DNA of 64,000 bases from Ulota crispa (GCA_963920765.1 OY987248.1:13302539-13366538); one strand, 5' to 3'. Numbered from the stretch's first letter, positions 1 through 13,089 are shown. Made by a program: numbers and translations. The notes: generated from the sequence alone by a model not told the origin.

Positions 1-1110
<1,110 letters not shown>

Positions 1111-2227
1111 AGCCAAAAACCAGTCAGAATCCTAAGTTCTATATTGTTGATTGCCAAAAATTTAACTTCTTACAGTTGCAAAATATACTACCTGTAGATA
1201 TGCGCCGGAACCTCTTGACTTGCTAATAAATGTTGCGTTTGAGAGCTCAGGCTCTTCAGCAGCGCATCTGTCTAATTATTGGGAGCTCGGGAGCTGTGGG
1301 TGATGGTCACAGGTGCATCGAAGCAGGTTTTGACACGGTAGAATTTCAGGCGTCTGCATCTCCCCCTTCACGGACTACGCCGACTCGGAGGATGCATACC
1401 GAGTAGGGCTCGGCATCATCATCTCGGAAGCCTATCCTCTTCTTCTCTTCCCTTTCTAAGTTTGGTGAAAGACCGAAATATTGGGGGTGAAAGACCGAAA
1501 TATTGGGAAAGAATTTGACACCGCCCTTTGGTAATGTACCCTCGCAGGGCCAAGTCTGAAACACCGCACTAAAACCTCTGAGATGTTCTCAAATCTTTGT
1601 TTTGAAATGATTGGGAAATTCTATAACACCGGCGATCCTAGCCGGACTTCCCAAAAGGCACCAGACACTTTGTAGGTAACATTGGGGTTACGAACTTGCC
1701 AGCAATGCATCCACGTAGGAATGGAAGGACACTGTCGCAATTGGTGTGAACAACTTGAACAATAGTGGTAGTCACGGTTGAATTTCCGTTTTCTCAATCT
1801 TCACGGAAAACCTATGTGCCAAGCTGTCTGCAACTGGCGTGAGGCCATTTCTGAGAAGATTGAGAAAAAAATTCTTGTCTCCCAAGCATGGAGAAATGGC
1901 CTAAGATTTTTTTTTGTGTGAGAACTCTTACCATTTACTTGCTCGTGAACTACTTTTGACCCTTGCTTTTTTTGCTCCTCCAATCAGTGACCGTGTTGCC
2001 TTCCTCTAAGTAAAACATTCTCCATTCTTTCATTCTTCATCCTCCATCACCCACAAAAGGGGTGTAACACCTCTTTCCATGCAAAAGTGGTTCCATTGGC
2101 TCCTACAATCGCTCAGCCATTTCTCAATCTTCATATAAATCTCAATCTCACACCAACCATGACTACCACTAATATCAAGTACTACATGTGCTCTTTCCCT
2201 TGCCGTAAGGCTAGGTGCGAATGGGCC
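1111..2227. other. intergenic, no gene seen
   Basis: Mixed-composition DNA downstream of the broken OPR copy. The only structure I see is a perfect 22-bp unit present twice head to tail at 1464-1507. Short open frames on both strands here lack family motifs and look like chance. Confidence 0.5.
1464..1507. repeat. 22-bp perfect tandem duplication
   Basis: The unit containing GAAAGACCGAAATATTGGG occurs twice without a mismatch, so the duplication is probably recent. No function is apparent. Confidence 0.85.
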
Positions 2228-2962
2228 TTAACCCTTAAAGGACGGGCCTACAATTGCGGATATTCCATGGAATTGCAATAATCTTCTAGGAGTTATTTTG
2301 GCAATGCAATCAACATCAAAATTCAATATTATAATTTTAGTAGAAGGTATGTGCATACTACATGTATAAAAAATGTTCTAAAATTTTGGTGAAAATTTGA
2401 AATTATTGTAATTTTTTGAAGCAAATGCTAAAGAAATTCATATAAATTACAAAATGTATTGAATTATGCCAATTTTTTTTATTGTGGATGTGAATCATGA
2501 TGAAGATCATCATGATGGAGTTTCTCTTCCCAAGTTGGTAAAATTAGAAAAAGTAACCATTCTATGGTAATAGGTACTCAACTTGTGAAAGTAATAAATT
2601 TTTCAAAACTTAAATTTTTTCAAAATCTTAAAGTACAAGTAGAAACTAGATTTGGTAAACTTTCTATAACTTGTTATGCTCAAACTAAAAACACATCATT
2701 TTAATAACTTAAATTGAGTTTTGGTAAAAAGATCCTTAGAATTCAAAATACACTACACGGTGGTGCATCTTTACTACTCAATTGGCAAGTGGGACCCTTT
2801 TGTGAACATTGTGCATGCAAAAGCTATCTATTTACATGTTCTAGAATTGCATTATTCATATCCCAATAGAATCTTAGATGAAAAATAGTATTATTCCACT
2901 TTGACAGCACTTTTCAGTCATCCAGAAGTCACAAAATAGCTCCTGCGATGTTTAAGAGTTAA
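2228..2962. mobile_element. candidate TTAA-flanked MITE (CCCTTAAAGG end)
   Basis: TTAA at 2228-2231 is followed by CCCTTAAAGGAC. A similar inverted end (TTTAAGAG then TTAA) closes it at 2959-2962. It matches the target site and end motif of clearer copies at 13715 and 26766, but the right end has drifted, so the span is tentative. No transposase frame is present. Confidence 0.45.
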
Positions 2963-3118
2963 GTGGTGAATCTGGGTTCTAGAACATTAAAAGCTCGTCT
3001 GTTGCTTCGTTGCTTGTGTTAGTAGAAGTTTAGTTTTTTCTTTTCCGATGAAATTTAACTCTTAGTAATTCCGTTTTAAATGTGAGGGAATTGAGTAGGC
3101 CAATCTTACTTCTGCGCC

Positions 3119-3184
3119 AGCAGTTTGAAGCTTCGGCACCAGCAGTTTGAAGCTTCGGCACCAGCAGTTTGAAGCTTCGGCACC
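3119..3184. repeat. 22-bp tandem repeat, three copies
   Basis: The unit containing CAGTTTGAAGCTTCGGCAC is repeated three times almost perfectly. The array ends in the palindrome GCTTCGGCACCGAAGC, a motif that recurs in related forms between 6134 and 6830. Confidence 0.85.
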
Positions 3185-3573
3185 GAAGCCAGGAAGTCCG
3201 AATAAAGAAGCAAGCACCCTCTGTGCTCTATTCTGAAGGTTCGGGACTGAATCAGGAATATCAAAGCATTTCGTTTACCAATTAGGGTTTTAATGCGATA
3301 AGTAGCAAGAAACCAAGCCCAGGAACTCTTTTTTTAACTAAGGTCACTAGGTTTGACTGGGCTTTTGATTAATGGGTCAAGGGCTGGCAACCAACTGTTG
3401 GTGTGGATGCCTCAACTGGCGGACAGATTGATAAGGTAGGAGGCTCTAATTCGGAGCGGTCATTTTGAATGGATCATGTAGGTGTCACAAAAACAGTGCA
3501 TAGAGGCTCTTCAATGGATCACAATTTTTATAATCAAAAATTGTACTTGTAGGTACATGTATCATTTTAGGAA

Positions 3574-3940
3574 TTTAGCCCTTAAAGGACAGATGGATCA
3601 CTGTGGCTTGCCTTGCCTGTAGCATTGTACAGTGTTTTGCACATGGCACCAGTAGTATTGCTTCAAAAAGTTGGAAAAGCCAACAATGTATGGTGCCCTC
3701 ATGAAAATTGCAAGAAGGGCAGCTTGGGAGCTACCATCATGTTTTTGAACCTTATCACAATTTGGGTTACAAAAAAAAATGAATGCATCTCAAGATGTAA
3801 TTTTTTGTTTTCCATGATGGACCATGTGTTTATGGTCACTTCTAAAAAAAAACAAATGAAAAACAACTTTTTTCAGGATCACAGAATCTTTTTTCAAAGC
3901 TGGCGGACATTTTTTGTCCTCCTCGATGTTTAGGGATTAA
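3574..3940. mobile_element. candidate TTAA-type MITE nested in the TA-type element
   Basis: TTTA followed by GCCCTTAAAGGACAG on the left, and TTTAGGGA followed by TTAA on the right. Both ends resemble the CCCTTAAAGG family, but one target copy reads TTTA, so this is a decayed copy or a partial resemblance. No coding content. Confidence 0.4.
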
Positions 3941-4162
3941 AGAGAGTGACATGAGCCACTGTTGAGTGTGTTTATTGGACACAATTGTGTTCAGATTTGT
4001 CTCTTAGTAAAATATAGATACATGTCATACTAAAATAAATGAAAACTGGTTCTCAATCATGATTTGAGCATTGAATATGGAATGGGTGCTTGCACACTTT
4101 AAGAGCCTTATTGGAGCATTCTTGACTTTGTAATGGTTACTTTTAGAACTCATGTGCTCCAT

Positions 4163-5751
4163 GTACAATACCAATTAGTATTGATAGGTAGAACTTGTTT
4201 TGGTATTCCAAAGAAGTTTGTATAACAAAAAATGTGAAGGTCATTTTAATCTCATATTTTTGGTATCTAATTCTCATGCAATCCCAATCGACAATACCAA
4301 ATCTTGGTTACTAAAAATGAAAATCATATTTTTGGTAAGTTATTTTGTGTCAAAATCATGGTTTTACAAGAAAGTTGATCAAAACACACTTGTGATGAAT
4401 TCTTAAGATTTGATTGCATAAATAAGTAGGAGATCCAACCACAAATCTTTCCTTTTAACCCCTAAAGGCCCAAGGGCCCTTTTGGAGGACAAATGGAATT
4501 TTGGGCATGGACCTATGGCTAAACTACTTTGCGTGATTTTTTGAAACTTTTATTGAAGGTGAGGAATTCAAAGATCTATGTGGGAATATTAAAAAATCTT
4601 CATTCCAACATTTATTGAAGAAGTTAAAATAGAATAACTAAAAAATAGGGGACTTTGGGCAGCCCAAAAAATTCTTTAAAAATTGCGTTTTTTTCAAATA
4701 AAAATATGAAATAGGTTCTTTAGACTTATATAAACGTGGGGAGCTTTGAATCATTCAATTTTGATAGATGAGATGAAAGTTATGAGAAGTTTTAGTTTGC
4801 TGGTAGGTGTGAATTCAAAACCACACCTACCTGCAAACTAAAACTTCTCATAACTTTCATCTCATCTATCAAAATTGAATGATTCAAAGCTCCCCACATT
4901 TATATAAGTCTAAAGTACCTATTTCAGATTTTTATTTGAAAAAAACGCAATTTTTAAAGAATTTTTTGGGCTGCCCAAAGTCCCCTATTTTTTAGTTATT
5001 CTATTTTAACTTCTTCAATAAATGTTGGAATGAAGATTTTTTAATATTCCCACATAGATCTTTGAATTCCTCACCTTCAATAAAAGTTTCAAAAAATTAC
5101 ACAAAGTAGTTTAGCCATAGGTACATGCCCAAAATTCCATTTGTCTGCCAAAAGGGCCCTTGGGCCTATAGGGGTTAACAAACATCTTCAAAAAGTTCAA
5201 AATTTTGTCAATAGAGGTTCAAATGCTAGAGTGATCATGACCAAATTTAGTAAAATAAATATCTCCATTTTTAATTAGCTTTTGGCAAAATAAACATATC
5301 ATCATGTTCAAAGGTATAGATATAATCATAATATATGAATGAAATAGCACAATTTAATTATTATAAAGAATTATCTAGTGTACTAAATTTGGTCACAATC
5401 ACTCCAGCATTTGAACCTCTATTGACAAAATTTGGAACTTTTTGAAAATGTTTGTTAAAAGGAAAGATGTGTGTTTGGATGTCTCTTACCTATCCATGCA
5501 ATCAAATCTTAAAATTCATCACAAGTGTGTTTTGATCAACTTTCTTGTAAAACCATGATTTTGACACAAAATTACTTACCATAAATATGATTTTCATTTT
5601 TAGTAACCAAGATTTGGTATGGTCAATTGAGACTGCATGAGAATCAGATTCCAAAAACATGAGATTAAAATGACCATTACATTTTTTGTTATACAAACTT
5701 CTTTGAAATACCAAAACAAATTCTACTTATCAATACTAACTAGTATTGTAC
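4163..5751. mobile_element. foldback element with GTACAATACC ends
   Basis: A long inverted repeat. The left arm (4163-4454) and right arm (5455-5751) are near mirror copies beginning GTACAATACCAATTAGTATT and carrying the same internal landmarks, such as CATGGTTTTACAAGAAAGTT. Related foldbacks lie at 8400, 32854 and 33732. A separate palindromic TTAA element interrupts this copy at 4455-5178. A 60-70 codon open frame occurs in both arms, but it is shared only because the arms are copies. No transposase. Confidence 0.75.
4455..5178. mobile_element. near-perfect palindromic TTAA-flanked MITE, about 716 bp
   Basis: TTAA target copies at 4455-4458 and 5175-5178 bound an almost perfect palindrome. 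Each arm is about 350 bases, centred near 4810 on a short loop. Ends read CCCCTAAAGGCCCAAGGG and the inverse. It lies in the right part of a foldback's left arm; removing it with one TTAA restores CCTTTTAACAAAC, matching the arm of the related foldback near 33155. TTAA duplication plus CCC-starting ends fits a non-autonomous piggyBac-like element. Confidence 0.82.
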
Positions 5752-5990
5752 AAGCCACCTTTGCATCATGAATGCTACCACCTATGATCAAGAATAGCTA
5801 CTTATGCACCTTTTGCTTTGATAAATTGTAGTTACTTCATACTAAATCAAAAAAATTCAAATGAAATGGCCACACAACTATCTCTTCTTTGCCTTTCTAC
5901 CAAAAATATTTCCATTTTACCAAGTTTCTCTGATTTTTCCACCCAAGCGTTCTTTCCCTTAGTTGCTCCATTTATGAGCCTCCTACCTTA

Positions 5991-8329
5991 GCTTGTTCCA
6001 GAATGTTTGTGTGCTTGGTTAGGACTCTTTAGAATGGGCCAAGTGGCAACAATTTTAAATTGGAATGCAATTTTTTTGTTTTTAATTGACATTAGGTTGG
6101 TTTATGGTTCTTAGCTTCAATTGTAAGTATTAGAGCTTCGGCGCCGAAGCTTAAGCCTGATATATTGAACCAAGCTCCGGATTTGAGTAATTGCATGTCA
6201 ATATGATTTTTTGCCACTTTATGTCTAAATTTTTCATTTCTATTCACCGGAGAGCTTACAAATTTTTGGAGGCAATGGCAACAACTCAGAAATAGAAGGC
6301 TAGGTATTTTTATATTTAAATATTTTAGTTGTGCTGCTTGATAATTGTTCCTTGCTTTTTAGTTTAATGGGGACTGCTTCGGTACCAAAGGTTTGCTATT
6401 TCAAGCTAAAACCTTTGGCATATGAATGCATATTTGCATGATCTGGTTTTTTGATTTGCCGGTTTCAATGATCTGTTATATTAGGGATCTTGCACCTATA
6501 AAAACATCATTTCTTCTAGAGGATTTCTTCTTTTCTGAATTTTAAATACGGCAGTGAATGGTTTTGGTTGATTGTCTTAGATGACAAGCCTAGAGATTCG
6601 GTACCGAAGTCTCCACTTCCTAAATCAAAATGATAAGAGTTTTTTGCACTTATGATGAGTAAGAGGTTTAGAGTAGTCGCAATCATTGACCCGGTTTCAT
6701 TGAAATTCCTTGTAGTAGAAGTTTGTTACTTGATGCAAGCCAATTCTTGCAATTGGTTTTTGGAGGTTTTGTTATGTTGGTATGATATGTTTCTCATACT
6801 TTTTACTCAAGTCTCAAGAGCTTCGGTGCCAATGGTTGTTCTATTTTATAATATTGCATGCGATTATAAAAAACAACAATCCTGCTTACTATTGGTTGTG
6901 TGTAGATTTTGCAACTTTTATTTCAAAATAGAAGCCGGCCAAGTGATTGTGCTTCTCCAAAGCAACGTTCACTTGCCAATATTCTCATGGCTAGTTTTCA
7001 TCAATACCTACCAAGTTCAGTCGTTCTAGCTTTTGCTCATGTATGATGATCTTGTGATCTAATTTTTTTAATTTATAAACTTTGTTTAACCTTTGCTTGT
7101 TGCTGTTCTTTGACTATAATGTTGCATTGGGTTAAGCAAATTCTTTGCAGTTCGATGGCAACAACATTGGTGGCGAGGGAGATTGGATGGTCTTCTTTCT
7201 CTTATTTCAAATATTGGCATAAGTGCTGCAAAAAAGTCTCGATCAGATGAAAGCATTAGTTTGTCAAACTCTGAGGAGGAAGATGTTCCCAAAGAGGTCA
7301 TTCCAACCTGTCTATTTCCAATTATGCTGAACCGTTTCTGTTAGTAAGTTTTCCCTTCACATTCATTTTCAATTACTCAACCATTTTGCCAACTTGTGCT
7401 AGTACTTTGCCTATTGCTAATGAACACTACTTGTGGTCTATGTGCAATTCGGGAATGAATGTTGCACCCTCTTCTGACCATAGCGATAACTTTGATGGAA
7501 GTGACACTTTGAAGGATTCTCAATTCTTCTCCCATCATATGCTGAAAACACTGCTCAAGCCTAAGCAGATGGTCGTCACACTGCTTGCTATTCTAGTAAG
7601 TACCGTGGTGATGCAAGGTAGTAGAATATTTAAATATTGATGCAAATGACTCCGTGGCAACTGAGTCATTGCCGTCTTTGAATTTTGCTAACAGTATTTC
7701 AAAAACTCCTATTTTTACTTCAATCTATTCAAGAGAGTCTATTATGGATTTGGAGAGTACCGCAAATATTTCAAATGTGGCTCCTAGTTTTTCTTGATTG
7801 TAGACAGTTTTCTGTAATATTTTTGGTTGACTACTCATTTTACTAAGTTTTATTTTGTTTAGAGTATGCCACAATTCTTGACAATGATCATATTGTTTTT
7901 GCCACTTTTATGTTCAATCTTACCATTAGCATGTTTTGTCTTATCAATTCCATATACTTCAAAATTTGGACATATAACTTCATTGTTTTCCTAAACAATA
8001 TAGTATGTTAGATATTTAAATTGATCAATCTCATCTTCATTACTAAATCCTAGATACCCCAAATCCAAAATCTATTATATTTTCTGATCTTTGTGTATAT
8101 CAAAATTTTTTTTTTTCCTTCATTTTAGTTAGTAAGGTCTAATCTTGCTCTTGTTTTTTGACTTGATAAAGGTAATAATACCAGACCAATTTGCACGAAA
8201 ATATGCTCACGGTCTTGGGGTACTTTTCTACGGTTATAGAAATTCTTGAATATTTGATGAGATTCCTTGCTAACAGTTGACAGCTGACAAATCCCTGCTC
8301 ACAAAATAGCATTCCCCTTCATAAAGGTT
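5991..8329. other. AT-rich intergenic stretch with short GC palindromes and one coding-like scrap
   Basis: No gene recognised. Palindromic GCTTCGG-type motifs recur at 6134-6151 (a perfect AGCTTCGGCGCCGAAGCT), 6376-6391, 6594-6611 and 6818-6830. At about 7145-7310 (+) a splice-acceptor-like TTTGCAG is followed by an open reading with an acidic-serine tract (KKSRSDESISLSNSEEEDVP) that looks exon-like but matches no family I know. A frame at 6652-7029 is AT-driven and hydrophobic and is not supported. Confidence 0.35.
6134..6151. repeat. perfect 18-bp palindrome AGCTTCGGCGCCGAAGCT
   Basis: The best of at least five GCTTCGG(N)CCGAAGC-like sites between 3174 and 6830. They are dispersed rather than tandem and differ in the central two to four bases. 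Origin unknown. Confidence 0.7.
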
Positions 8330-8399
8330 GGTATAATAATGAATGTAATTGGCATTTCATCCTCATATTTTTTTGTATGTGATCCTCATGCAATCATGA

Positions 8400-9612
8400 T
8401 TGAGCATATCAAATTTTAGTTACTAAAAACCAAAATCCTACTTTTGATAAATTGTTTTATGTCAAAATCATGGTTTTACAAGAAAGTAGATTAAAAATCA
8501 TCTGTGATGAATTTTTGAGATTTAATTCCATGGATATGTAGGAAACATCCATATGTACATCTTCCATGCTAAAAAGAACCCCTTTAAGTAACAAAAACTT
8601 TACCAGCAAAAAATTCAATGAAACTTGTGATAGGCCCAAATTTTGTAAAAGACATATTTTTCTATGAAAATCAAATTTTGTTGTTTGACTCAAATATTGT
8701 AAGTAAGTTTGTATATCTAAACATCGTCTTTTATTTACTTGATGAAAAGCTAATTAAAAAACAAAAATATACTCCCTCTGTCCCAATTTGAAGCTCCAAA
8801 TTAGGCATAGTGCTTGTCCTACTAAAAAGCTCCCCTTTGCTAATTTCAATTGTTGGAGAAAGCGTTTGTCATGTCCAATGATCTCATGGGGCAAGTTAAG
8901 CAATTAAAGAGCATTCCTCTCCTAATTAGCTTGGCCTTGCCCATATGAGGTACCATTGTTGCTACTAATCTTTAAATCATCAATAATGAGGAGCTAGCAA
9001 AACATACAAATATGGTACTTTTGCATGGAATTTAGGTGCCCAAACAACAACATCAAAGATTCAAAGCTGGAGATATTGCACACATTTGGTAGATGATATA
9101 TTGATTCTAGAATGCATGTGTCATTAGCACAAAGACTAAAATAATGAGGAGGCAACAGCCTTCACAAACTATGCACAATTATGATGCTTTTTGCATGGAA
9201 TTTGGGTTGCTAAACAACAACATAAAAACTTGAGATTTTGCAGATATTTGGTAGGTGGTATACAGATTCTAGAATACATTTGTCACTAGCATAATGACTA
9301 AAAATACAATTAATCCCTCATGGAGAATTTTTTTGGAGTTTTATAAAGGGACAGAGGGAGTATATTTTTACATAATTTGGGCCTATCACAAGTTTCATTG
9401 AATCTTTTGCTGGTAAAGTTTTTGTTACTTAAGGCGGTTCTTTAGCATGAAAGATGTGCATATGAATGTTTCCTACATATCCATGGAATCAAATCTCAAA
9501 AATTCATCACTAATATTTTTCAAAAAATTATCATGTAAATTCATGAATTTCTTACAAAACAATTCACCAAAAATGGAGTTTTAATTTTTAGGAACTGAAA
9601 TTTGATATTCTT
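8400..9612. mobile_element. foldback element split by a Stowaway-like MITE
   Basis: The left arm (about 8400-8690) and right arm (about 9370-9612) are inverted copies sharing landmarks such as GGGCCTATCACAAGTTTCAT and CATGGAATC. They are related to the foldbacks at 4163 and 32854. The centre is occupied by the element at 8770-9363. Outer borders are approximate because the arms diverge near the ends. Confidence 0.6.
8770..9363. mobile_element. Stowaway-like MITE (CTCCCTCTGTCCC ends, TA target)
   Basis: TA-CTCCCTCTGTCCCAATTTG on the left and the inverse GGGACAGAGGGAG-TA on the right are the classic Stowaway terminal motif of Tc1/mariner-derived plant MITEs, with a TA duplication. At 594 bp it is long for Stowaway. 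The interior (8810-9340) is shared with the copy at 11167. It sits in the middle of a foldback element, so it inserted later. Confidence 0.85.
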
Positions 9613-9625
9613 GCTTTATATTGCA

Positions 9626-10584
9626 TATGGATACAATAATATTTTTTCCTATCAAAATGGACCAATCATACTACATGTTTTAATAAATAAGTTGACTAGC
9701 TCAAAACAGGGATTCGTATGTTTGCTGTACCCGACTGTACTGCAAGGGACAAAATTATTCAACCTCAGTTCATCGACCTGCAAGTTTGCATCGATGCTTG
9801 TGGTGAATAATGGAGCAACTCCGGTCTGGTTAAAGTATTTGTTTACCACTCCCTTATTGGTGCAATCCTCTCGAGCGATGCCGTTATTCTCATAATTCAA
9901 ATAGTACTAGATAAACAGGCCGCCTTTGAGAGCCATGCAAGCATGAGGTTCCTTTGACTCCTTCTTCACGAAGATAATGTAAAAATCCTTACTTTGGTAG
10001 TTGGTGGGCAGAAGAGAGAAAAGTCATCTTTGAGAACCAAACTGCATTGTTATAACTTGATTCCTACTCAACCTGGCTCCTTCGTCTAGTGAATTCTCAA
10101 AAGCTGGACCATCAAAAGTCTTGGTCTAAGCTTAGTGCGCAAAATTCAACTGGCAAAGAATTCAACGCTATGGAATCATGTAGAGTGGCTAAACTTAGCA
10201 AATTTGACACCCTATCAAAATTTTAGTGCAAACAAACACTCCTGGGAAACACTCCTATGAAATTTACCCCTAGAAGATTGGATTTGGGAACTTTGAATTT
10301 TCCACGCAGATTGAGAGCCTCCATAACATTTTTCACCCTTGCTGGGAGGGACCCTTTCGCTCCCTCCATATCGGGAGGAATTGAGCGAATGGCAATCCAT
10401 GGTTGCTCCACCCACCAATCACACTGAAGGATTTATAACTAAACTGTCCTCCCAGGTATCCCGCAAGGAATATCCTTGCGAGGACAAGAGCCGGGTTAAC
10501 AATGTTATGTCAGATTTGGTTTACAACTATGGAAAGGAGGAAAAGTTGACCAACTACAACAAACTAGGGACAAATTCTTACTGT
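9626..10584 (-). other. unassigned minus-strand coding-like segments
   Basis: Two minus-strand readings have an amino-acid make-up unlike the surrounding AT-driven frames. About 9890-9700 reads EDCTNKGVVNKYFNQTGVAP then a TTSIDANLQVDELRLNNF-type segment. About 10411-10226 reads GSLPARVKNVMEALNLRGKF. The second faintly recalls the helix before the catalytic region of GH17 glucanases, but I cannot support that. The two are in different frames with stops between, and no complete gene can be built. They could be exons of a decayed gene or chance. Confidence 0.25.
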
Positions 10585-10699
10585 TGGCACTACGGGAAAC
10601 CATGGTCTTTTTGACAAAAAAAATGTGACATAATCTACAATTATTGTAAATTAAGTCACATTTTGTTGTCAAAAAGACCATGGTTTCCTTTTAGTGTGG
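10585..10699. mobile_element. 109-bp CACTA-ended hairpin MITE with 3-bp target duplication
   Basis: CACTACGGGAAACCATGG at 10588 and the inverse ending TAGTG at 10696 form a near-complete hairpin whose inner stems include the direct inverse of GGTCTTTTTGACA. The flanks are TGG on both sides. CACTA termini with a 3-bp duplication match the CACTA/EnSpm superfamily; the element is far too short to code. Confidence 0.82.
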
Positions 10700-11166
10700 G
10701 AAAAATTTAAGTTTTCCCATACGGGCTCTTGGCCCCCATAAAACACATGATTGCAGTAAGGTAGACAGACCCATATCCAAGCGTTTAAGGGTTTGAGGTA
10801 CCTCAAGGTTTCAGAAAGTTTAAGAAAAAATCAATAATGTTAACCTTTCAACAAGCTGTCTTGACACGTAATTTTTGTGAAAAAATATATTGTAGATTAT
10901 TTTATATAAAATGGCAAAGTTGCAGCTCATATGGTCCCTATTAGCAACTTTAAACTACCCTTGCAACTATTTGGATGTGTTCCTATACAAGTACTTGACG
11001 GTTCTAATCTTGACCCTCTCAAAATAGCTTAGAACTTGACATGTGACAGAATTTGCTTGTGCAAACAACATTTACTGCTCTATTTTGGGTTCAACATTGG
11101 GTGGAGAAGCCCCAAAAAGTAGAGATTGGAATTGAAAGACGCTCGAAGAACAAACCCTCTACCTTA
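10700..11166. other. intergenic, nothing recognised
   Basis: AT-rich, no coding or repeat structure identified between the CACTA hairpin and the second Stowaway-like element. Confidence 0.4.
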
Positions 11167-12433
11167 TACTCCCTCTGTCCCAATATAAAGCTCCAAATTA
11201 GGCTTACCAAACTTTACTAGCAGGTTCGGCACTTGCTTGCCTGATAATTAATAAAAGTGCATTAAAGAGATTAGGCAACTAAAAAAATTAATTAATTAGT
11301 CACTTTCAAAAAAAATAAAAGCAATATTTAGGCATTCATTTAAGTCAAATATCATAAATGAGGTAGTTAGCTATTGTATCTAATTGATATGATCAACAAT
11401 TTGAGATGATCTTCATTTTAGTATTCATTGATAAGATGGCATTCATGAAAAAATGGTAGTTGCTAATTTCTCATGTTGCCTTAATGCTATTGTATTTATG
11501 AACTAACTTTTGCTTGTGCTTTTGTCTAAAAACTCATTTTTTAATGTGAGGTTGTGTCTAAATAAAATGAAAATTATCCAACAAATCATTTTACAATGAA
11601 CATATAGAGAAGTTGACAAGAATGAGTTGGAAGCATGTGTGTTGCTTGATTTTGCAACTTTGAGTTCAAATTTTATATTGTGATCTATGTGTAAGTCAAT
11701 ATAATTACAAAACTTATTTGATAGTGTTTTTATTCTTATTTTAGCACCATTTTGTATAATTTCTTTTTTTTCAGCACTATTTGAAAATCATTTTCCAAAT
11801 TTTCGGCAATCAATGTCCATAATTATGAAAAAATTTAAGCAAATATTTCAAGAATTAATTTTTGCCAAAGCTGCTAGTAAGGTACAATAGTTCTTGTCCC
11901 ACTAAAAAGCTCCTTTTTGTTAATTTAAACTGCTGAGAAAGTGTTTATCATGTCCAATGATCTCATGGGGCAAGTTAAGCAATTAAAGAGCATTCCTCTC
12001 CTAATTAGCTTGGCCTTGCCTATATGAAGTACCATTGTTGCTACTAATCTTTAAATCATCAATAATGAGGAGCTAGCAAAACGTACAAATATGGTACTTT
12101 TGCATGGAATTTAGGTGCCCAAACAACAACATCAAAGTTACACATTTTGCACACATTTTGTAGATGGTATATTGACTCTAGAACGCAAGTATCATTATTA
12201 CAAAGACTAAAATAATGAGGAAGCGGCAATTTTTGCAAACTATGCACAATTATGATACTATTTGCATGGAATTTGGGTGTCTAAATGGCAACATAAAAAC
12301 TTGAGATTTTGCAAATATTTGGTAGGTGGTATATTGATTCTAGAATACATTTGTCACTAGCATAATGACTAAAAATACAATTAATCACTCATGGAGAATT
12401 TTATTGGAGCTTTATAATGGGATAGAGGGAGTA
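11167..12433. mobile_element. second Stowaway-like MITE, enlarged by an insertion
   Basis: TA-CTCCCTCTGTCCCAATAT on the left and an inverted GGGATAGAGGGAG-TA on the right. From about 11885 onward the interior matches the copy at 8770 closely, including AAGCTCC and GGGGCAAGTTAAGCAATTAA landmarks. The extra length comes from a block at about 11204-11884 that is absent from the first copy. Confidence 0.82.
11204..11884. mobile_element. insertion inside the second Stowaway-like copy
   Basis: The two Stowaway-like copies diverge exactly after AAATTAGGC and realign at ATAG(T)TCTTGTCC. The 680-bp difference begins TTACCAAACTTTACTAGCAG and ends in an inverse CTGCTAGTAAGGTA, so it has its own imperfect inverted ends. 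The target duplication is unclear and no coding frame is present. Confidence 0.6.
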
Positions 12434-13089
12434 CCAATTATTAAGTCCCTTGTGATAGCTTTGACTTTAATCCCTCAACGCCCCTCTATTTTCAGTGCTA
12501 AATTTGCGATTTTAGTGTTGACCTTATAAAACAAAGATTTCCAGATTACGTGCTTGCTTGTTGCTCACTTCACATTGATTAACCTCTAAAAGATCATTGT
12601 CTTGATGGAAATGTTTCCGTCATGTAACTATACGTATATTAATAAAATTTGTTTAAAATTCAATAAATGAATAGTTGAAACAAAAGAAGTTGATTATGTT
12701 ACAAACTACAATTTGGTGGCAACAAAGTGCTAATTAGTACACAAATGCTACACTCCATTATCACATGCACAATTTAGGAAAGATATGTAATATATTGGTT
12801 AATCTAATATTTTGCCTTATTAACGTGTTAAGCTGTAGGCCACTATAACCACTTAACAAATCCGATTGATTTCAAATCTGGAACAGTGAGCGGCCAAAGA
12901 TCACCGTTCCTCTAGCCAACTATGTCCACGACTTGGCAACTAAAGATAAGCATTAAACATTTTTATCTGCTTATAAGGGTATGTGACTATCTTATGTGGT
13001 ATTTATTTCAAGTATATTTGTTCTATTTTATTTATCTAGAAGTTTAAAAATACCATGTATTTTGTCTTTCATTTAAATAAATTATTAAA

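Larger units (their letters stand above)
3432..5990. mobile_element. AGGTAGGAGGCTC-ended MITE with nested insertions
   Basis: The left end TA-AGGTAGGAGGCTC is at 3432 and the matching inverted end GAGCCTCCTACCT-TA closes at 5990, giving a TA target duplication. The outermost sequence, especially the last 100 bases, resembles the 330-bp copies at 23409 and 27706. The span is 2.5 kb because other elements lie inside: a TTAA-type candidate (3574-3940) and a large foldback (4163-5751) that itself holds another TTAA element (4455-5178). Confidence 0.6.

Noticed and set aside
4200..5714. Conserved 60-70 codon frame (SLYNKK...SWFYKK) repeated at 4200, 5502, 32896 and 33512
   Set aside because: It recurs because foldback arms are copies; it occurs in both arms in mirror image and has no start context, domain or selection evidence I can see.
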